Part shown: positions 52,977 through 62,065 of the stretch, one piece after another
How positions within the stretch are numbered: position 1 is the first letter of the stretch
How the letters are laid out: every line of letters begins with the position of its first letter
Origin: JABURQ01 sp029243145
GTDB taxonomy: Bacteria > Planctomycetota > Planctomycetia > Planctomycetales > Planctomycetaceae
Length of the DNA: 64,000 bases
Direction of reading: 5' to 3'
NCBI GenBank assembly: GCA_965660145.1
Contig: CBFHYX010000001.1
Coordinates: forward strand, 1 to 64,000
The notes under the pieces: generated by a model
What the model was told of the DNA's origin: nothing
Databases searched by the model: none
Seen by the model: only the letters and a program-made list of their open reading frames with translations
Made by a program: the position numbers and the translations under genes

Positions 52977-54824
52977 TCACTCCTCCAGATATTCCAACCG
53001 GCGTTTTACTTCGCCATTCTGTGCCGTCACATCTTTCGGAGTGATGTTAAATTCGTAACCGAGTGCGTCTTGTAGATAGACGACATCATTAAGCACCTTC
53101 ACATTGATCGTGGGATCCTCGGCTTCTTTCAGAATCCCCATCAAGTGTGGCTGTGGTTCTTCGGCTTTGATAATCGACAGAAACACCGCCGCTTGCAGAC
53201 GGACCATTTCGTCACTGCTGTCGAGCTGACCCCGAATGGCTTTCTCTAACGACGCAGCTTGTTTCCCAAAAGAACAGCACGCCGTTAATGCCCAATAGAC
53301 AACACCCGGTTCGGAATCTTTCAGAGCTTCTTTTAATTTCGGCTCCGCTTCAGCGAACGGCAGCAACGCCAAGTCTCCCTGATTGATGAGATCAACGAGG
53401 AATCCTTTGCCATCAACGGTGAACTTTCGAAATGCATCGATCCGGTACTGTTTCATTAACTTGATCATAATGGGTTCTGGAAAAATCGAGAGATCGGGCA
53501 TTGATCGGACTTTATCCCCGACTTTCTCCCGCATCGTGACCAGCTTCTCAGCATACGCTGGATCACCGGCCAAGTTCTTCGTCTCATACGGATCGTTCGC
53601 CAAGTCGTACAACGCCTCCGGCGCTTTCGGCTCGAAGAACGCCGCCTGGACCGCGTTCAATTTTCCCGCGTGATACAGCTCCCGCCATTCCTGATAAGCC
53701 AGCATCTTGTAACGGTAATTGTTCTGTAACCCATCAGGGTAATAGCTCTGATAATTCCGGTGATACTTCAAATCACCCTTGCGCAATGTTCGCACCATGT
53801 CGTATTTCTCGTCGAATCGATCCGCATGGCCGAACGCTTCGTCGCGTGCATTGACCTCTATCATCGAGACCCCTTCACCAAGGAACGGCTTGCCGTCCAT
53901 ATGTTCGGGAACATCCAAACCGGCCAGCTTGATCAATGTCGGACCGAAATCGATGAAGCTGACAAAGCCGTCAACGCGCGTGTTGGTTTTCGTATCGACC
54001 AGATGTTGGAACTTCTCGGGAACCCGCACGACCAAAGGCACATGCAGTCCACGTTCATTGGCGTAGCCCTTAGATCCCGGCAACACACCGCCGTGATCGC
54101 CGAAGTAAAAAATGAAGGTTTCTTCGAGCAGCCCGTCGTCTTTCAATTGCTTGACAAGTTGCCCCACTTTTTGATCAATGACCTGAATCCGATCATGATA
54201 GCGGGCATAGGTGTAACGAAAGGTGGGTGTCTCTGGGTGGACGGGTGCGATGAAGACCGAATCAGGATCGGTGTCGGTTTTCTGGGTCTCCATCTGTTTC
54301 TGAGAAAAGTGCAGCGAGCTTTCATGAGAATCACCGAACGTCTGCATATGAAAGAAAGGCTGCGATTTGTCGGGACGCTTTCGCCACGACGATTTTTTGG
54401 ACGAATCGTTCCACGTATTGGCTGTCTCTTCGGCGTTGTAATCTTTCTTGGAATTGTTCGACGTGTAATAGCCAGCGTCATTCAAATAGGCGGGAAACAT
54501 TTTCCAGCCCTCGGGCATCGGTACGGTATAAATCTTGCGGTGATACTGTGTCCCTAATCGCGGAGCATACACGCTGGTAATGAGTGTCGTGCGCGCGACC
54601 GAACAAACCGGACTGTTCGAGAAGGCGTGATTGAAAATCAACCCCTGCTCGGCCAGCTTGGCGATGTTGGGCGTCTCGGCTCCATGTTCGTCGAACAATT
54701 TCAAAAAGTGCTTCGAGTTATCTTCGGAAAGAATCCAGAGAAAATTCGGGCGATCTGCCGCCTGCAATGATGAAACGAAACCGAGCACCAGAAACGACAA
54801 AACAACGTGACAACGTAGCCGCAT
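52977..54824 (-). CDS. Secreted sulfatase (S1 family)
   Basis: A 615-residue protein from ATG 54824 after AGAGG, with a signal peptide (MRLRCHVVLSFLVLGFVSSL). Sulfatase motifs are NFLWILSEDNS, the modification site CSVARTTLITS near 73, FYFGDHGGVLPGSKG, and LYDLANDPYETKNLA. The Cys to be turned into formylglycine is present; the following Pro of CxPxR is replaced by Val. A C-terminal helical region of about 120 residues looks HEAT-like. It is probably involved in degrading sulfated polymers. An EEP-family gene lies upstream. Confidence 0.9.
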   Translation of the reverse strand: MRLRCHVVLSFLVLGFVSSLQAADRPNFLWILSEDNSKHFLKLFDEHGAETPNIAKLAEQGLIFNHAFSNSPVCSVARTTLITSVYAPRLGTQYHRKIYTVPMPEGWKMFPAYLNDAGYYTSNNSKKDYNAEETANTWNDSSKKSSWRKRPDKSQPFFHMQTFGDSHESSLHFSQKQMETQKTDTDPDSVFIAPVHPETPTFRYTYARYHDRIQVIDQKVGQLVKQLKDDGLLEETFIFYFGDHGGVLPGSKGYANERGLHVPLVVRVPEKFQHLVDTKTNTRVDGFVSFIDFGPTLIKLAGLDVPEHMDGKPFLGEGVSMIEVNARDEAFGHADRFDEKYDMVRTLRKGDLKYHRNYQSYYPDGLQNNYRYKMLAYQEWRELYHAGKLNAVQAAFFEPKAPEALYDLANDPYETKNLAGDPAYAEKLVTMREKVGDKVRSMPDLSIFPEPIMIKLMKQYRIDAFRKFTVDGKGFLVDLINQGDLALLPFAEAEPKLKEALKDSEPGVVYWALTACCSFGKQAASLEKAIRGQLDSSDEMVRLQAAVFLSIIKAEEPQPHLMGILKEAEDPTINVKVLNDVVYLQDALGYEFNITPKDVTAQNGEVKRRLEYLEE

Positions 54825-54895
54825 ATTAACCTCTTGAAAAATGTGTGTGAATGATTTGATGTTAAGTGGTCTCACTGGTGGATGCTATCGGCAAA

Positions 54896-55699
54896 TCAGT
54901 CTTGCTCACGATTCGGCTTGAGCTTCAGGACCGAAAAGAACGCCCGATGATCGGAAGCCACCGCTTCATCGAGAACTTTCGTTTCTACAGTGTCGAAGAG
55001 TGATTTGGGTCGTGACAAGATAAAGTCAATTTGTAGGTTTGGTTTTTTGACAGGTATTGTCGGCATCGGTTCGAGATTGGTTCTCGTCCATGATTTGTCG
55101 AGTATAGAAAGCGTTTCACTACCGATGATGTCGTTAAAATCTCCCGCGATGATCACTGCTTGATCAGGGTTTTTATTGACCCATTGGTTCACAAATTTTG
55201 CTGAAGCAATCCGCTCCGTGTCATCGGGACGATGATCAAAGTGAGTCGAGATGAACGTGAGATGACCAGTCACGCCGGGAATCTTAATTTCTGCGAACAA
55301 CGCGCCCCGCTGTTCTCCCTTTTCATGATTGGGTAAGTGATGATTTTGGGACTTCTTGATCGGATACTTCGACAGGATCGCGTTGCCATAACTTCCCCCT
55401 CCGAACTCGATGTTCGGGCCAAAGACGACATGCATCTTCGTCAGCTTGGCAAGTTTCTCGGCCTGATCGATTTTTTGGGTGCGTGACGTTTTATGATCGA
55501 CTTCCTGGATCGCAATTATATCCGGCTTAACGGCCAGCATCACTTTGGCAATGCGTTCCAGATCGAGTTTGCTGTCAATTCCTTCGCCATGATGAATGTT
55601 GTACGACAGCACGCGTAGCGTGACCGGTTCGTCGGCAGAGAGATCGGCAGGAATGATGAGACCGAATAGAACAAGGATGCAGGTGGTGAATTCACGCAT
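54896..55699 (-). CDS. Secreted endonuclease/exonuclease/phosphatase-family protein
   Basis: A 267-residue protein with a signal peptide (MREFTTCILVLFGLIIPADLSA) and the EEP fold motifs LSYNIHHGEG, IAIQEVDHKT, STHFDHRPDD, IAGDFNDIIG and SDHRAFFSVL. The metal-binding Asn, Glu, Asp and His are all present. Family members cleave phosphodiesters in nucleic acids or lipids; the substrate here is unknown. The start has no strong ribosome site and lies next to a repeat island. It is upstream of the sulfatase on the same strand. Confidence 0.88.
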   Translation of the reverse strand: MREFTTCILVLFGLIIPADLSADEPVTLRVLSYNIHHGEGIDSKLDLERIAKVMLAVKPDIIAIQEVDHKTSRTQKIDQAEKLAKLTKMHVVFGPNIEFGGGSYGNAILSKYPIKKSQNHHLPNHEKGEQRGALFAEIKIPGVTGHLTFISTHFDHRPDDTERIASAKFVNQWVNKNPDQAVIIAGDFNDIIGSETLSILDKSWTRTNLEPMPTIPVKKPNLQIDFILSRPKSLFDTVETKVLDEAVASDHRAFFSVLKLKPNREQD

Positions 55700-56129
55700 G
55701 AGAATTATCTTTTCCTGTAGGTCAGGCTCCCGCCTGACACCGTTATGAGGTTAACTCGGAGCCTTGAAGACACTGGCAATTCAAGGCGACCCCGACACTA
55801 ACACAAATAAGATGACATCTTAAGTTTCATCAACCTGCCCGACAAATTCTAACAATTTTCTGAACACGTGAATTGCTAAACGCTGAACTCCGTTTTCAAG
55901 AGTTCAAGATTCGGAAATTTGGGGACACACCTCGACCGAATCTTGACCAAATCTTGCCCCAAATGTTCCCGAATCTTGTGTACTCTTGAGCAAGTCGTTG
56001 ACTCCCTTCAATTTGTGTCGATTGCCTCGTTTTGGTGAGTTGTCACTTATTGTGAAGACGCATCTTCCACGCCACGCGAGATCGGCTCCTTTCTCACGTT
56101 GCAGCGGTCGTCATTCTTCCACACGCTAT

Positions 56130-56255
56130 TTGTTTCTTGAGCCACCAGCGAGCATGCTCACCCCGCGTTGCGGTGAGAGCATGGCACCCGACGATGTTTT
56201 AGGAGACGTTTTTTTTTATAGCCCTGCGGCGCAAGCCGCGGGGGGTCTGCGGGCT
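56130..56255. repeat. Small insertion with two GC-rich hairpins
   Basis: This 126-base stretch is absent from copy L of the surrounding repeat. It contains the hairpins TGCTCACC...GGTGAGAGCA (about 56154-56180) and CCTGCGGC-GCAA-GCCGCGGG (about 56223-56242). Both are of the type of short palindromic elements frequent in planctomycete genomes. No terminal repeats or coding content. Confidence 0.6.
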
Positions 56256-56270
56256 GTTATGACGTTCTAG

Positions 56271-56546
56271 TTAGTGCGTGTCCTGAAAGAGGGGTGTGAG
56301 AAGGATGGGAACGATGCGGTCGCGCGATTCGAGATTGAGCGTGACCTGTTCGATGGGAAGGCTGTCCAGCCGCAGTTGGTTCGAGTACGATTTTCGCATG
56401 CTTTGCTCCTCGAAGATTGAGTGTATCGAATCCGTTTTGTCTGTCTTTTCAACAAGCAATACGAATAGAACACAAATCTTCGGGGAGCTTTTTCACGATC
56501 CCACAACAAAATACTCAACCCAAACAACTTTCAGGACACCCACTAG
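56271..56546 (-). mobile_element. MITE derived from an insertion sequence
   Basis: The ends are TAGTGCGTGTCCTGAAAG (56272-56289) and its reverse complement with one mismatch (56528-56545). CTAG stands directly outside on the left and at the right end (56267-56270 and 56543-56546), consistent with a target duplication. On the minus strand a start codon at 56400 opens a 42-residue frame (MRKSYSNQLRLDSLPIEQ...) that runs into the left end. It resembles the beginning of a transposase. The element thus looks like an insertion sequence with its interior deleted, unable to move alone. Confidence 0.75.
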
Positions 56547-57219
56547 TTATCAAAGATCGGTCGCCGTCAGGCGAACCACGAACGCTAACTCTGGTAGAGC
56601 GATGTTGGCAAGACGAGTTTGAGCGATGAATATTTTGACGCAAAGACTCGGAGAGACATAAGAAACGCAAAGAGTGAAAGAGGTCGTAGTTGCGTTTGCA
56701 AGAACGCAGATAAATAATTTGAACCGCAGAGTTCGCTGAGGACGCAGAGAAATATGAGCAAATGATCGCGTTGTTGTAGGCCAACACCTTGTGTCGGCAT
56801 GTTTGTTTTATGATGTGTGGCTCTCAGAAGTTTGCCAAGAAGAATGAATTCTCATTTCGCATGTTGTTTACGTCTTTCAGAACACAAGCATAGCCCCAGA
56901 TGAAAGAAGTTGACTCACGCAGAGGCGCGGTGGCGCAGAGGAAAAACATACTACTTACCAAAACCTGGGTAGGCCCGTTTGCTCAGCAAAGAGGGGCCAC
57001 ATCACAACAGACATCGTCGATTTCGGAGAACACTCATCTTCGCTAATAAACGCTCATCAGTAGAAACTAAACTGATTAGTGAAGATCAGCGTTCATTAGT
57101 GTTCTTGAGATTGTTCACTTCGTGTGAAACGTTCGGCGAAGATATCTCACATGCTCACGCTGGCGAGAACATAGCTCCCGGATCACAGTATTTCTGTCAG
57201 TAATGAGCCACGCCCCCTA

Positions 57220-58461
57220 CTACTCTTCCTCAGCCACATCGTCGCCTTGTCTCAGGCAGCGGCCGATTTGGCGCACGGCTTGTCGCAGGCGTTGACTGTT
57301 CTCCACGATGGCGAGTCGTAAGTAGCCTTCGCCATCTTCACCGAAGCCACGTCCTGGGCTAACAGCCACGGCTGCTTCGTTGAGCAGTTTCATTGAGAAT
57401 TCGATGGAGCCCATCTCGGCCCACGGTTCGGGAATTTTTGCCCAGACAAACATGCCCGCTTTGGGTCGTTCGATTTCCCAACCGAGACGTTCCAAGCCGT
57501 CGCAGAGTGCATCACGGCGTTGTTGATATTCAAGACATAGTTCGTCGATGGCATCGTCACAATGACGCATAGCGACAATGGCGGCAATTTGGATCGGTTG
57601 GAACAAGCCGTAATCGTAGTAGCCTTTAATGGTCGCCAGTGCGCGGACCATTTCGGAATTTCCAGAACAAAAACCAATTCGCCAACCGGCCATGCTGTAA
57701 CCTTTGGACATCGTGGTAAATTCAACGCCGACATCTTTGGCACCGGGAGAAGCCAATAAACTGGGGGCCTTGTAACCTTCAAAACAGATATCGGCGTACG
57801 CAAAATCGCTGATGATCAGAAAGCCGTACTTCTTGGCGAGCTTCACCAATTCGTCATAGAAGCCTTGCTCGATGATTGTCGATGACGGATTGTGGGGAAA
57901 ATTGACCACGACAACTTTGGGAACCGGGAACATGTGCTCGCAAGTGTAGGCAATGTTTTCCAGAAACTTCTCCGGTTCGCGGACATCCAACGCAATTACG
58001 TTGCCGGCAGCCAGCATCACCGCATAAACGTGAATTGGAAATGAAGGTGACGGCACGATGGCAGTATCCCCCGGCCCCATCAGTGCCAGACACATATGCG
58101 AGAAACCTTCTTTTGACCCGATACAGGTCAAAACTTCGGTATCGTGATTGAGTTCGACGCCGAACTTGCGGTCGTACCGTTTGGCGACTTCTTTGCGCAG
58201 GTTGGCAATTCCTTGGGAGACCGAATAACGATGATTGCGAGGATCTTCGATCGCTTCGGTGATCTTTTCGAGAATCATCGGATGGGGGGGATCGGTGGGA
58301 TTCCCCATGCCGAGATCGATCACGTCGATGTTATCGACGCGCATCTGATGTTTGACTTTGTTGATTTTCCCAAACATATAAGGAGGCAATCGTTTGACAC
58401 GATCAGCCACGGGAATCTTGAAGTTGTCGTCTTCGAACAGACTTTCGGAATCGCTACGCAT
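57220..58461 (-). CDS. alaC: AlaC-type class I aminotransferase
   Basis: A 413-residue PLP enzyme with the pattern of AlaC and LL-diaminopimelate-like aminotransferases: DLGMGNPTDPPHP, SQGIANLRKEVAKRYDRKFG, the Asn-Pro in VVNFPHNPSS, and the Schiff-base Lys in MSKGYSMAGWRIGF near residue 251. It probably makes alanine from pyruvate and glutamate; methionine or other substrates are possible. The acidic tail DDVAEEE is unusual but harmless. It is alone on its strand downstream of a terminator. Confidence 0.9.
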   Translation of the reverse strand: MRSDSESLFEDDNFKIPVADRVKRLPPYMFGKINKVKHQMRVDNIDVIDLGMGNPTDPPHPMILEKITEAIEDPRNHRYSVSQGIANLRKEVAKRYDRKFGVELNHDTEVLTCIGSKEGFSHMCLALMGPGDTAIVPSPSFPIHVYAVMLAAGNVIALDVREPEKFLENIAYTCEHMFPVPKVVVVNFPHNPSSTIIEQGFYDELVKLAKKYGFLIISDFAYADICFEGYKAPSLLASPGAKDVGVEFTTMSKGYSMAGWRIGFCSGNSEMVRALATIKGYYDYGLFQPIQIAAIVAMRHCDDAIDELCLEYQQRRDALCDGLERLGWEIERPKAGMFVWAKIPEPWAEMGSIEFSMKLLNEAAVAVSPGRGFGEDGEGYLRLAIVENSQRLRQAVRQIGRCLRQGDDVAEEE

Positions 58462-58604
58462 GATGCTCTTCGTTACCGGCAGGATCAGCCGTCATCAGTG
58501 AGGAAGTGAGAACCGACCGACAAAGGCTTTGTCGATCCGGTTCGGTTAAGTCGTTATTGTAACAATCCCACGTAGACCGGGAAGGTCGCTCTGAGTGCAT
58601 ACCT

Positions 58605-58642
58605 ACGAAAAAAGGCGTTTTGCCGAATTCGACAAAACGCCT
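58605..58642 (-). terminator. Rho-independent terminator of the isomerase gene
   Basis: On the minus strand AGGCGTTTTG, a 10-base loop, and CAAAACGCCT form a perfect 10-base stem followed by TTTTTTCG. It lies 25 bases after the stop codon at 58667 and before the alaC gene, so it ends the isomerase transcript. Confidence 0.92.
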
Positions 58643-58666
58643 GGGTCAATGAGTCAATCGGTCCGA

Positions 58667-59722
58667 TCAGCGTTGCTGAGTTGCGGCGGCTGGCCGGACA
58701 TTGGCGGGATTCTGGAACCCCGAAGTTTGCTGAATGTTGGCACCGGTGCTGGTGCGAGTGAGGTAATTATCGACACGAGCTTCGGTTTTCAGTGCCTGGA
58801 AGACATCAGAAACCGCCTGCTGGACTTTTTCCTCGGTGACTTGTTCATAGAGATCGTCTTTGACCTGATTCATGTCGGTCACCACCGGCTCGGTGAAACC
58901 TTCGCATTTCAGGATGACATAGCGTCCGTGATCGACTTCCAATATTCCTGAAACTTGTCCCTCTTTCAATTTGAAGGCCGCGTTTTCGAGAGTTTCGTTC
59001 CCCGAGTAACGACGAATGTGAGGAATCGTTCCGCCCAAAGATCGGCTGTTGGGCTCGATGGAATATTCCTGAGCGAGTTCGTCGAAGATCTCAGGATTCT
59101 TGCGAGCTTTTTCGTAGGCTTCTTGAGCACGGCGGAAGTTATCGAGCATGATCATGCGTGATTTGACCATTGTGCCATAATCGCGAACGAAGGCTTTCTC
59201 CATATCCTGCTGAGACACTTGGATGTTATCGCCGGCCAGTTTTTTCAGAGCCAGCATCGGCCAAATGATTTCCCGTTGATATTGTTCGGGACTCAAACCA
59301 CGTTCGGTGTGCAGCATTTGATACCAGGTTTCGATGGGCATTTTGAATTTCTGGGAAATGCGAGTGATCTCGGCGGTCACTTCCCCTTTGCTGACTTCAA
59401 GTCCCTGCTTTTCGCAGGCTTGTTGGATGATTGTGCGGTTAATCAGATTGTCGAGGATTTCCCCGCCCACTCGCTTCACGCTCTCGTTGGCAACAGCGTC
59501 GAAGGTGATGTATTGACCGTTAACACGGGCCAGATTTTGATTCATCCGTGATGTACCGGCTTGATCAACGCCCGTTTGAGCGCCCGCTGTTCGTGCGTTG
59601 TAAACTTGGTAGCCGATGCCTCCGGCAATCAAGATGATGGCCGTCCCAAAGACAAGAAATTTGAATTTACCGCCCGATTTATTCTGCGGCATAGCGGGAG
59701 TAGATTGTGGTTGTTCAGTCAT
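58667..59722 (-). CDS. Membrane-anchored parvulin-type peptidyl-prolyl isomerase
   Basis: A 351-residue protein with one N-terminal transmembrane helix (about 21-42, FLVFGTAIILIAGGIGYQVY), a SurA-like chaperone region (NRTIIQQACEKQGLEVSKGE) and a PpiC rotamase region (FDELAQEYSIEPNSRSLGGT, AAFKLKEGQVSGILEVDHGR). It should fold exported proteins in the periplasm. The C-terminus is low-complexity, rich in Gln, Thr and Ala. The family motif order is normal, but the rotamase part is shortened compared with SurA. Confidence 0.87.
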   Translation of the reverse strand: MTEQPQSTPAMPQNKSGGKFKFLVFGTAIILIAGGIGYQVYNARTAGAQTGVDQAGTSRMNQNLARVNGQYITFDAVANESVKRVGGEILDNLINRTIIQQACEKQGLEVSKGEVTAEITRISQKFKMPIETWYQMLHTERGLSPEQYQREIIWPMLALKKLAGDNIQVSQQDMEKAFVRDYGTMVKSRMIMLDNFRRAQEAYEKARKNPEIFDELAQEYSIEPNSRSLGGTIPHIRRYSGNETLENAAFKLKEGQVSGILEVDHGRYVILKCEGFTEPVVTDMNQVKDDLYEQVTEEKVQQAVSDVFQALKTEARVDNYLTRTSTGANIQQTSGFQNPANVRPAAATQQR

Positions 59723-60604
59723 AATGACACTCGTCTCCGTACGATCATTGGATTCAATGCGGGTCCATACGCGCCATCCCTGGCGGTGCCGATTTCTAGA
59801 TCATCCAAGAAACGGGGTCAAGACCGGTCAAAATTGCCGGTTTTTGTGGTTTCTTTGGGACTAAGACGCAAACCCGCCAAAACGCAGAAAAAAAATAGAC
59901 TTTGGGTGCCACTGCCAAATTGCCCAGCAGCGAAAGAAGTTGACTCACGCAAAGGCGCGGCGGCGCAGAGGAAAAGCAATAACATTCATCTTCACTCATC
60001 AGATGGAATTGAGTCTGATCAGTGAAGATTAGCGTCGATCAGTGTTCCAGAAATTTGAATCAGGAAAGCAACCCAGCATCGGAACACATAACTCGTGTGA
60101 CTCTGAAAGCTTGGGTTTCAGTGTGCTTGAAAATGGCGGGAGGGCGAATAAGTGGGAGGGCGACGCTCCTGCGGAGCCGTTGATACGGCGTTGTTGCAAA
60201 GAGTGGTTCGGCAGGAGCCTCACCCTCTCCATCTCTGTTGGAAACGATTTGAAAGAAAATAAACCGCAGAGATCGCTGAGGACGCGGAGAAAAATGAGGA
60301 AGAGAACGCGTTGTTGTTGGTGTGAGCGATTTTGATGTGTGGCTGGGGCTCTTAGGAATATGCAATTCAAACGGAACTTTCATTTCACATGTTGTTTACG
60401 TCTTTCAGAACACAAACATAGCCCCAGTGAATTAAGTTGACTCACGCAGAGGCGCGGAGACGCAGAGAAAAACAATAGCGGGTGGCCACGATAGCTCTGC
60501 GATCGGAGTGCAGTAGCCACAAGAGGGTGCGTGCACTTAATAATGTTCGAGCCCATCCGATGTGCTTGCGCACAATGGCTATGAGTCAGTTAAATTACCA
60601 AAGG
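59723..60604. repeat. Second gene-free repeat island
   Basis: Nothing between the isomerase and the transporter looks coding. GAAAGAAGTTGACTCACGC (59930-59950) recurs at 56904 and, slightly changed, at 60430. The stretch 59995-60052 (TCACTCATCAG...TCAGTGAAGATTAGCG) matches 57035-57105. CCGCAGAGATCGCTGAGGAC (60263-60282) matches 56725-56745, and GTTTACGTCTTTCAGAACAC (60391-60410) matches 56866-56885. CCCATCCGATGTGCTTGCGC (60552-60585 region) matches 19709-19745. These look like fragments of a few mobile palindromic families. Confidence 0.75.
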
Positions 60605-62065
60605 TCAGTGTTCTGTTCCTTCGGCGTCGGCTTCCATTTCGACTGCGTGTGCCGTCGGCGCATCTTCGTCCTGAATGTAGGTTTTCCCTTGGTAAGTCTT
60701 CACGACATACAAAAATCCAACGGCTGCCACAAACATGCAGCCTGTGAAGAACCAGTAATAATCGGCCCCCGGCAAGCGACTTGTCCCGTCGCTTTTTTCG
60801 ATCAACAAGTTCACGATGGCTGTGAACTCGTTCCCGGCCGCAACCGACAGCAGATACAGCGACATGATGACCGACTTCATGCTGTTGGGAGACTGCGTGT
60901 AGGAGAATTCGAGACAGGTGATGGAGACCATCACCTCGGCGGCGGTGAGAATGGCGTACGCGAGCACCTGCCAACCGATGCTAGGTGTCTCTCCCGCAGA
61001 AATTTGTGTTTCGATCCAACCACTCACCGAAAACGCGACGACTGCGAGAAACATGCCGATCGCGATTTTTCGGAGTGGTGTCAGGCCGAACGATTTATCA
61101 AGAGCGGGATAGATGACATACGCGAACAGGGGAACAAACATCAGGATGAAGAAGGGATTGGTTGCCTGAAGTTGTGAAGGGAGCACTTCGATGACTTTCC
61201 CGAACAAGTTTACTTCCAGATCCATATTTTTCGCTTGTAAGACCCAGGCAGACGCCGTTTGATCGAACAGACACCAGAACATCGCCACGAAGGCATAGAT
61301 TGGCAGAAGTCTGAGAATCGCGAGCTTACCTTCCCCCGTGAAACAGTCTTTGAAGAGTTCTTTACCGCGTGCTGGAACATGGACGAATGTGTTGCGTCCC
61401 ATCCAGAACACGACAGTCGCAATGGCCATCAAAATTCCAGGGACTCCAAACGCTAACGATGGTCCAGGAGTGAGCCATGCGACGTCTCGCAAGCCTTCTC
61501 CAAAGACTTCGTAAAAGCGTGTTTTATTCAGCAGGATGGGTGTCAGTAACGTCGAAAGAAACGCACCCAAGTTAATGGCCACATAAAACCACCCAAAGAT
61601 TTTGGGAAGCAAATGTTTGTTGCGAGTACCAAATTGGTCGCCCACGTGCGCAGAAACACAGGGTTTGATGGCCCCCGTTCCGATGGAAATGAGTGCGAGA
61701 CCGATTCCCAGTCCCCAGCGAGTCTCGTCCATTGCCAAGCAAAAATGTCCGAGGCAATAGACAATCGACAACAATAAGATCGTTTTGTATTTTCCGAAGA
61801 GCCAATCGGAAATCAGCGCACCCGCCAGTGGAAAGAAATACGCCGCCACCACAAATGTATGCACCCAGAACCTCGCTTGAGGATCGGACATCGCTTCGAC
61901 TTCACCATCCGCGCCTAGCAGATATTGAGTCATAAAGACGGTCAGAATCGCCTTCATCCCATAGAAACTGAAACGCTCGGCGGCTTCGTTGCCGACAATA
62001 TAGGGAATTCCGGGTGGCATGCCTTCGATATCGAACGGCTTGGTGGCGTGTTTGGTTTCGCTCAT
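60605..62065 (-). CDS. POT/PTR2-family proton-coupled oligopeptide transporter
   Basis: A 486-residue membrane protein with about twelve helices and the family signature GNEAAERFSFYGM (ExxERF) near residue 27, LISIGTGAIKPCVSAHVGDQ, and GTSRLPGADYY late in the sequence. It imports di- and tripeptides with protons. The start at 62065 overlaps the prolyl oligopeptidase stop (ATGA); a frame to 62134 lies within that gene and is rejected. Coupling to a peptidase fits a peptide-use module. Confidence 0.92.
   Translation of the reverse strand: MSETKHATKPFDIEGMPPGIPYIVGNEAAERFSFYGMKAILTVFMTQYLLGADGEVEAMSDPQARFWVHTFVVAAYFFPLAGALISDWLFGKYKTILLLSIVYCLGHFCLAMDETRWGLGIGLALISIGTGAIKPCVSAHVGDQFGTRNKHLLPKIFGWFYVAINLGAFLSTLLTPILLNKTRFYEVFGEGLRDVAWLTPGPSLAFGVPGILMAIATVVFWMGRNTFVHVPARGKELFKDCFTGEGKLAILRLLPIYAFVAMFWCLFDQTASAWVLQAKNMDLEVNLFGKVIEVLPSQLQATNPFFILMFVPLFAYVIYPALDKSFGLTPLRKIAIGMFLAVVAFSVSGWIETQISAGETPSIGWQVLAYAILTAAEVMVSITCLEFSYTQSPNSMKSVIMSLYLLSVAAGNEFTAIVNLLIEKSDGTSRLPGADYYWFFTGCMFVAAVGFLYVVKTYQGKTYIQDEDAPTAHAVEMEADAEGTEH

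Larger units (their letters stand above)
55891..56628 (+). repeat. Dispersed repeat copy R with two nested insertions (inverse of 1793-2150)
   Basis: Segments 55891-56130, 56255-56270 and 56547-56628 align in order with the reverse complement of 1793-2150. Two insertions interrupt: about 56130-56255 (GC hairpins) and 56271-56546 (MITE). The CAAGATTYGG motifs recur as the same set: 55905-55914 in one orientation and 55936, 55947, 55969 in the other, with spacings equal to copy L. Confidence 0.85.
55700..57219. repeat. Gene-free repeat island
   Basis: No credible gene lies in these 1520 bases. From left to right: a small perfect palindrome GTCAGGC-TCCC-GCCTGAC at 55721-55738; the inverted partner of copy L (55891-56628) interrupted by two younger insertions; a tract of planctomycete-type short repeats (CCGCAGAG/GAGGACGCAGAG) at 56640-56760; a block GTTTACGTCTTTCAGAACAC at 56866-56885; GAAAGAAGTTGACTCACGC at 56904; and paired CTAATAAACGCTCATCAG / CTGATTAGTGAAGATCAGCG segments at 57040-57095. 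The last four blocks recur at 59930-60475. Confidence 0.8.

Noticed and set aside
56267..56527. 86-codon minus-strand frame as an independent gene
   Set aside because: It is contained in the MITE and runs through its ends; only a transposase fragment in another frame looks meaningful.
60482..61177. 231-codon plus-strand frame
   Set aside because: It lies antisense to the POT transporter, has no recognisable domain, and its start region is in repeat DNA.
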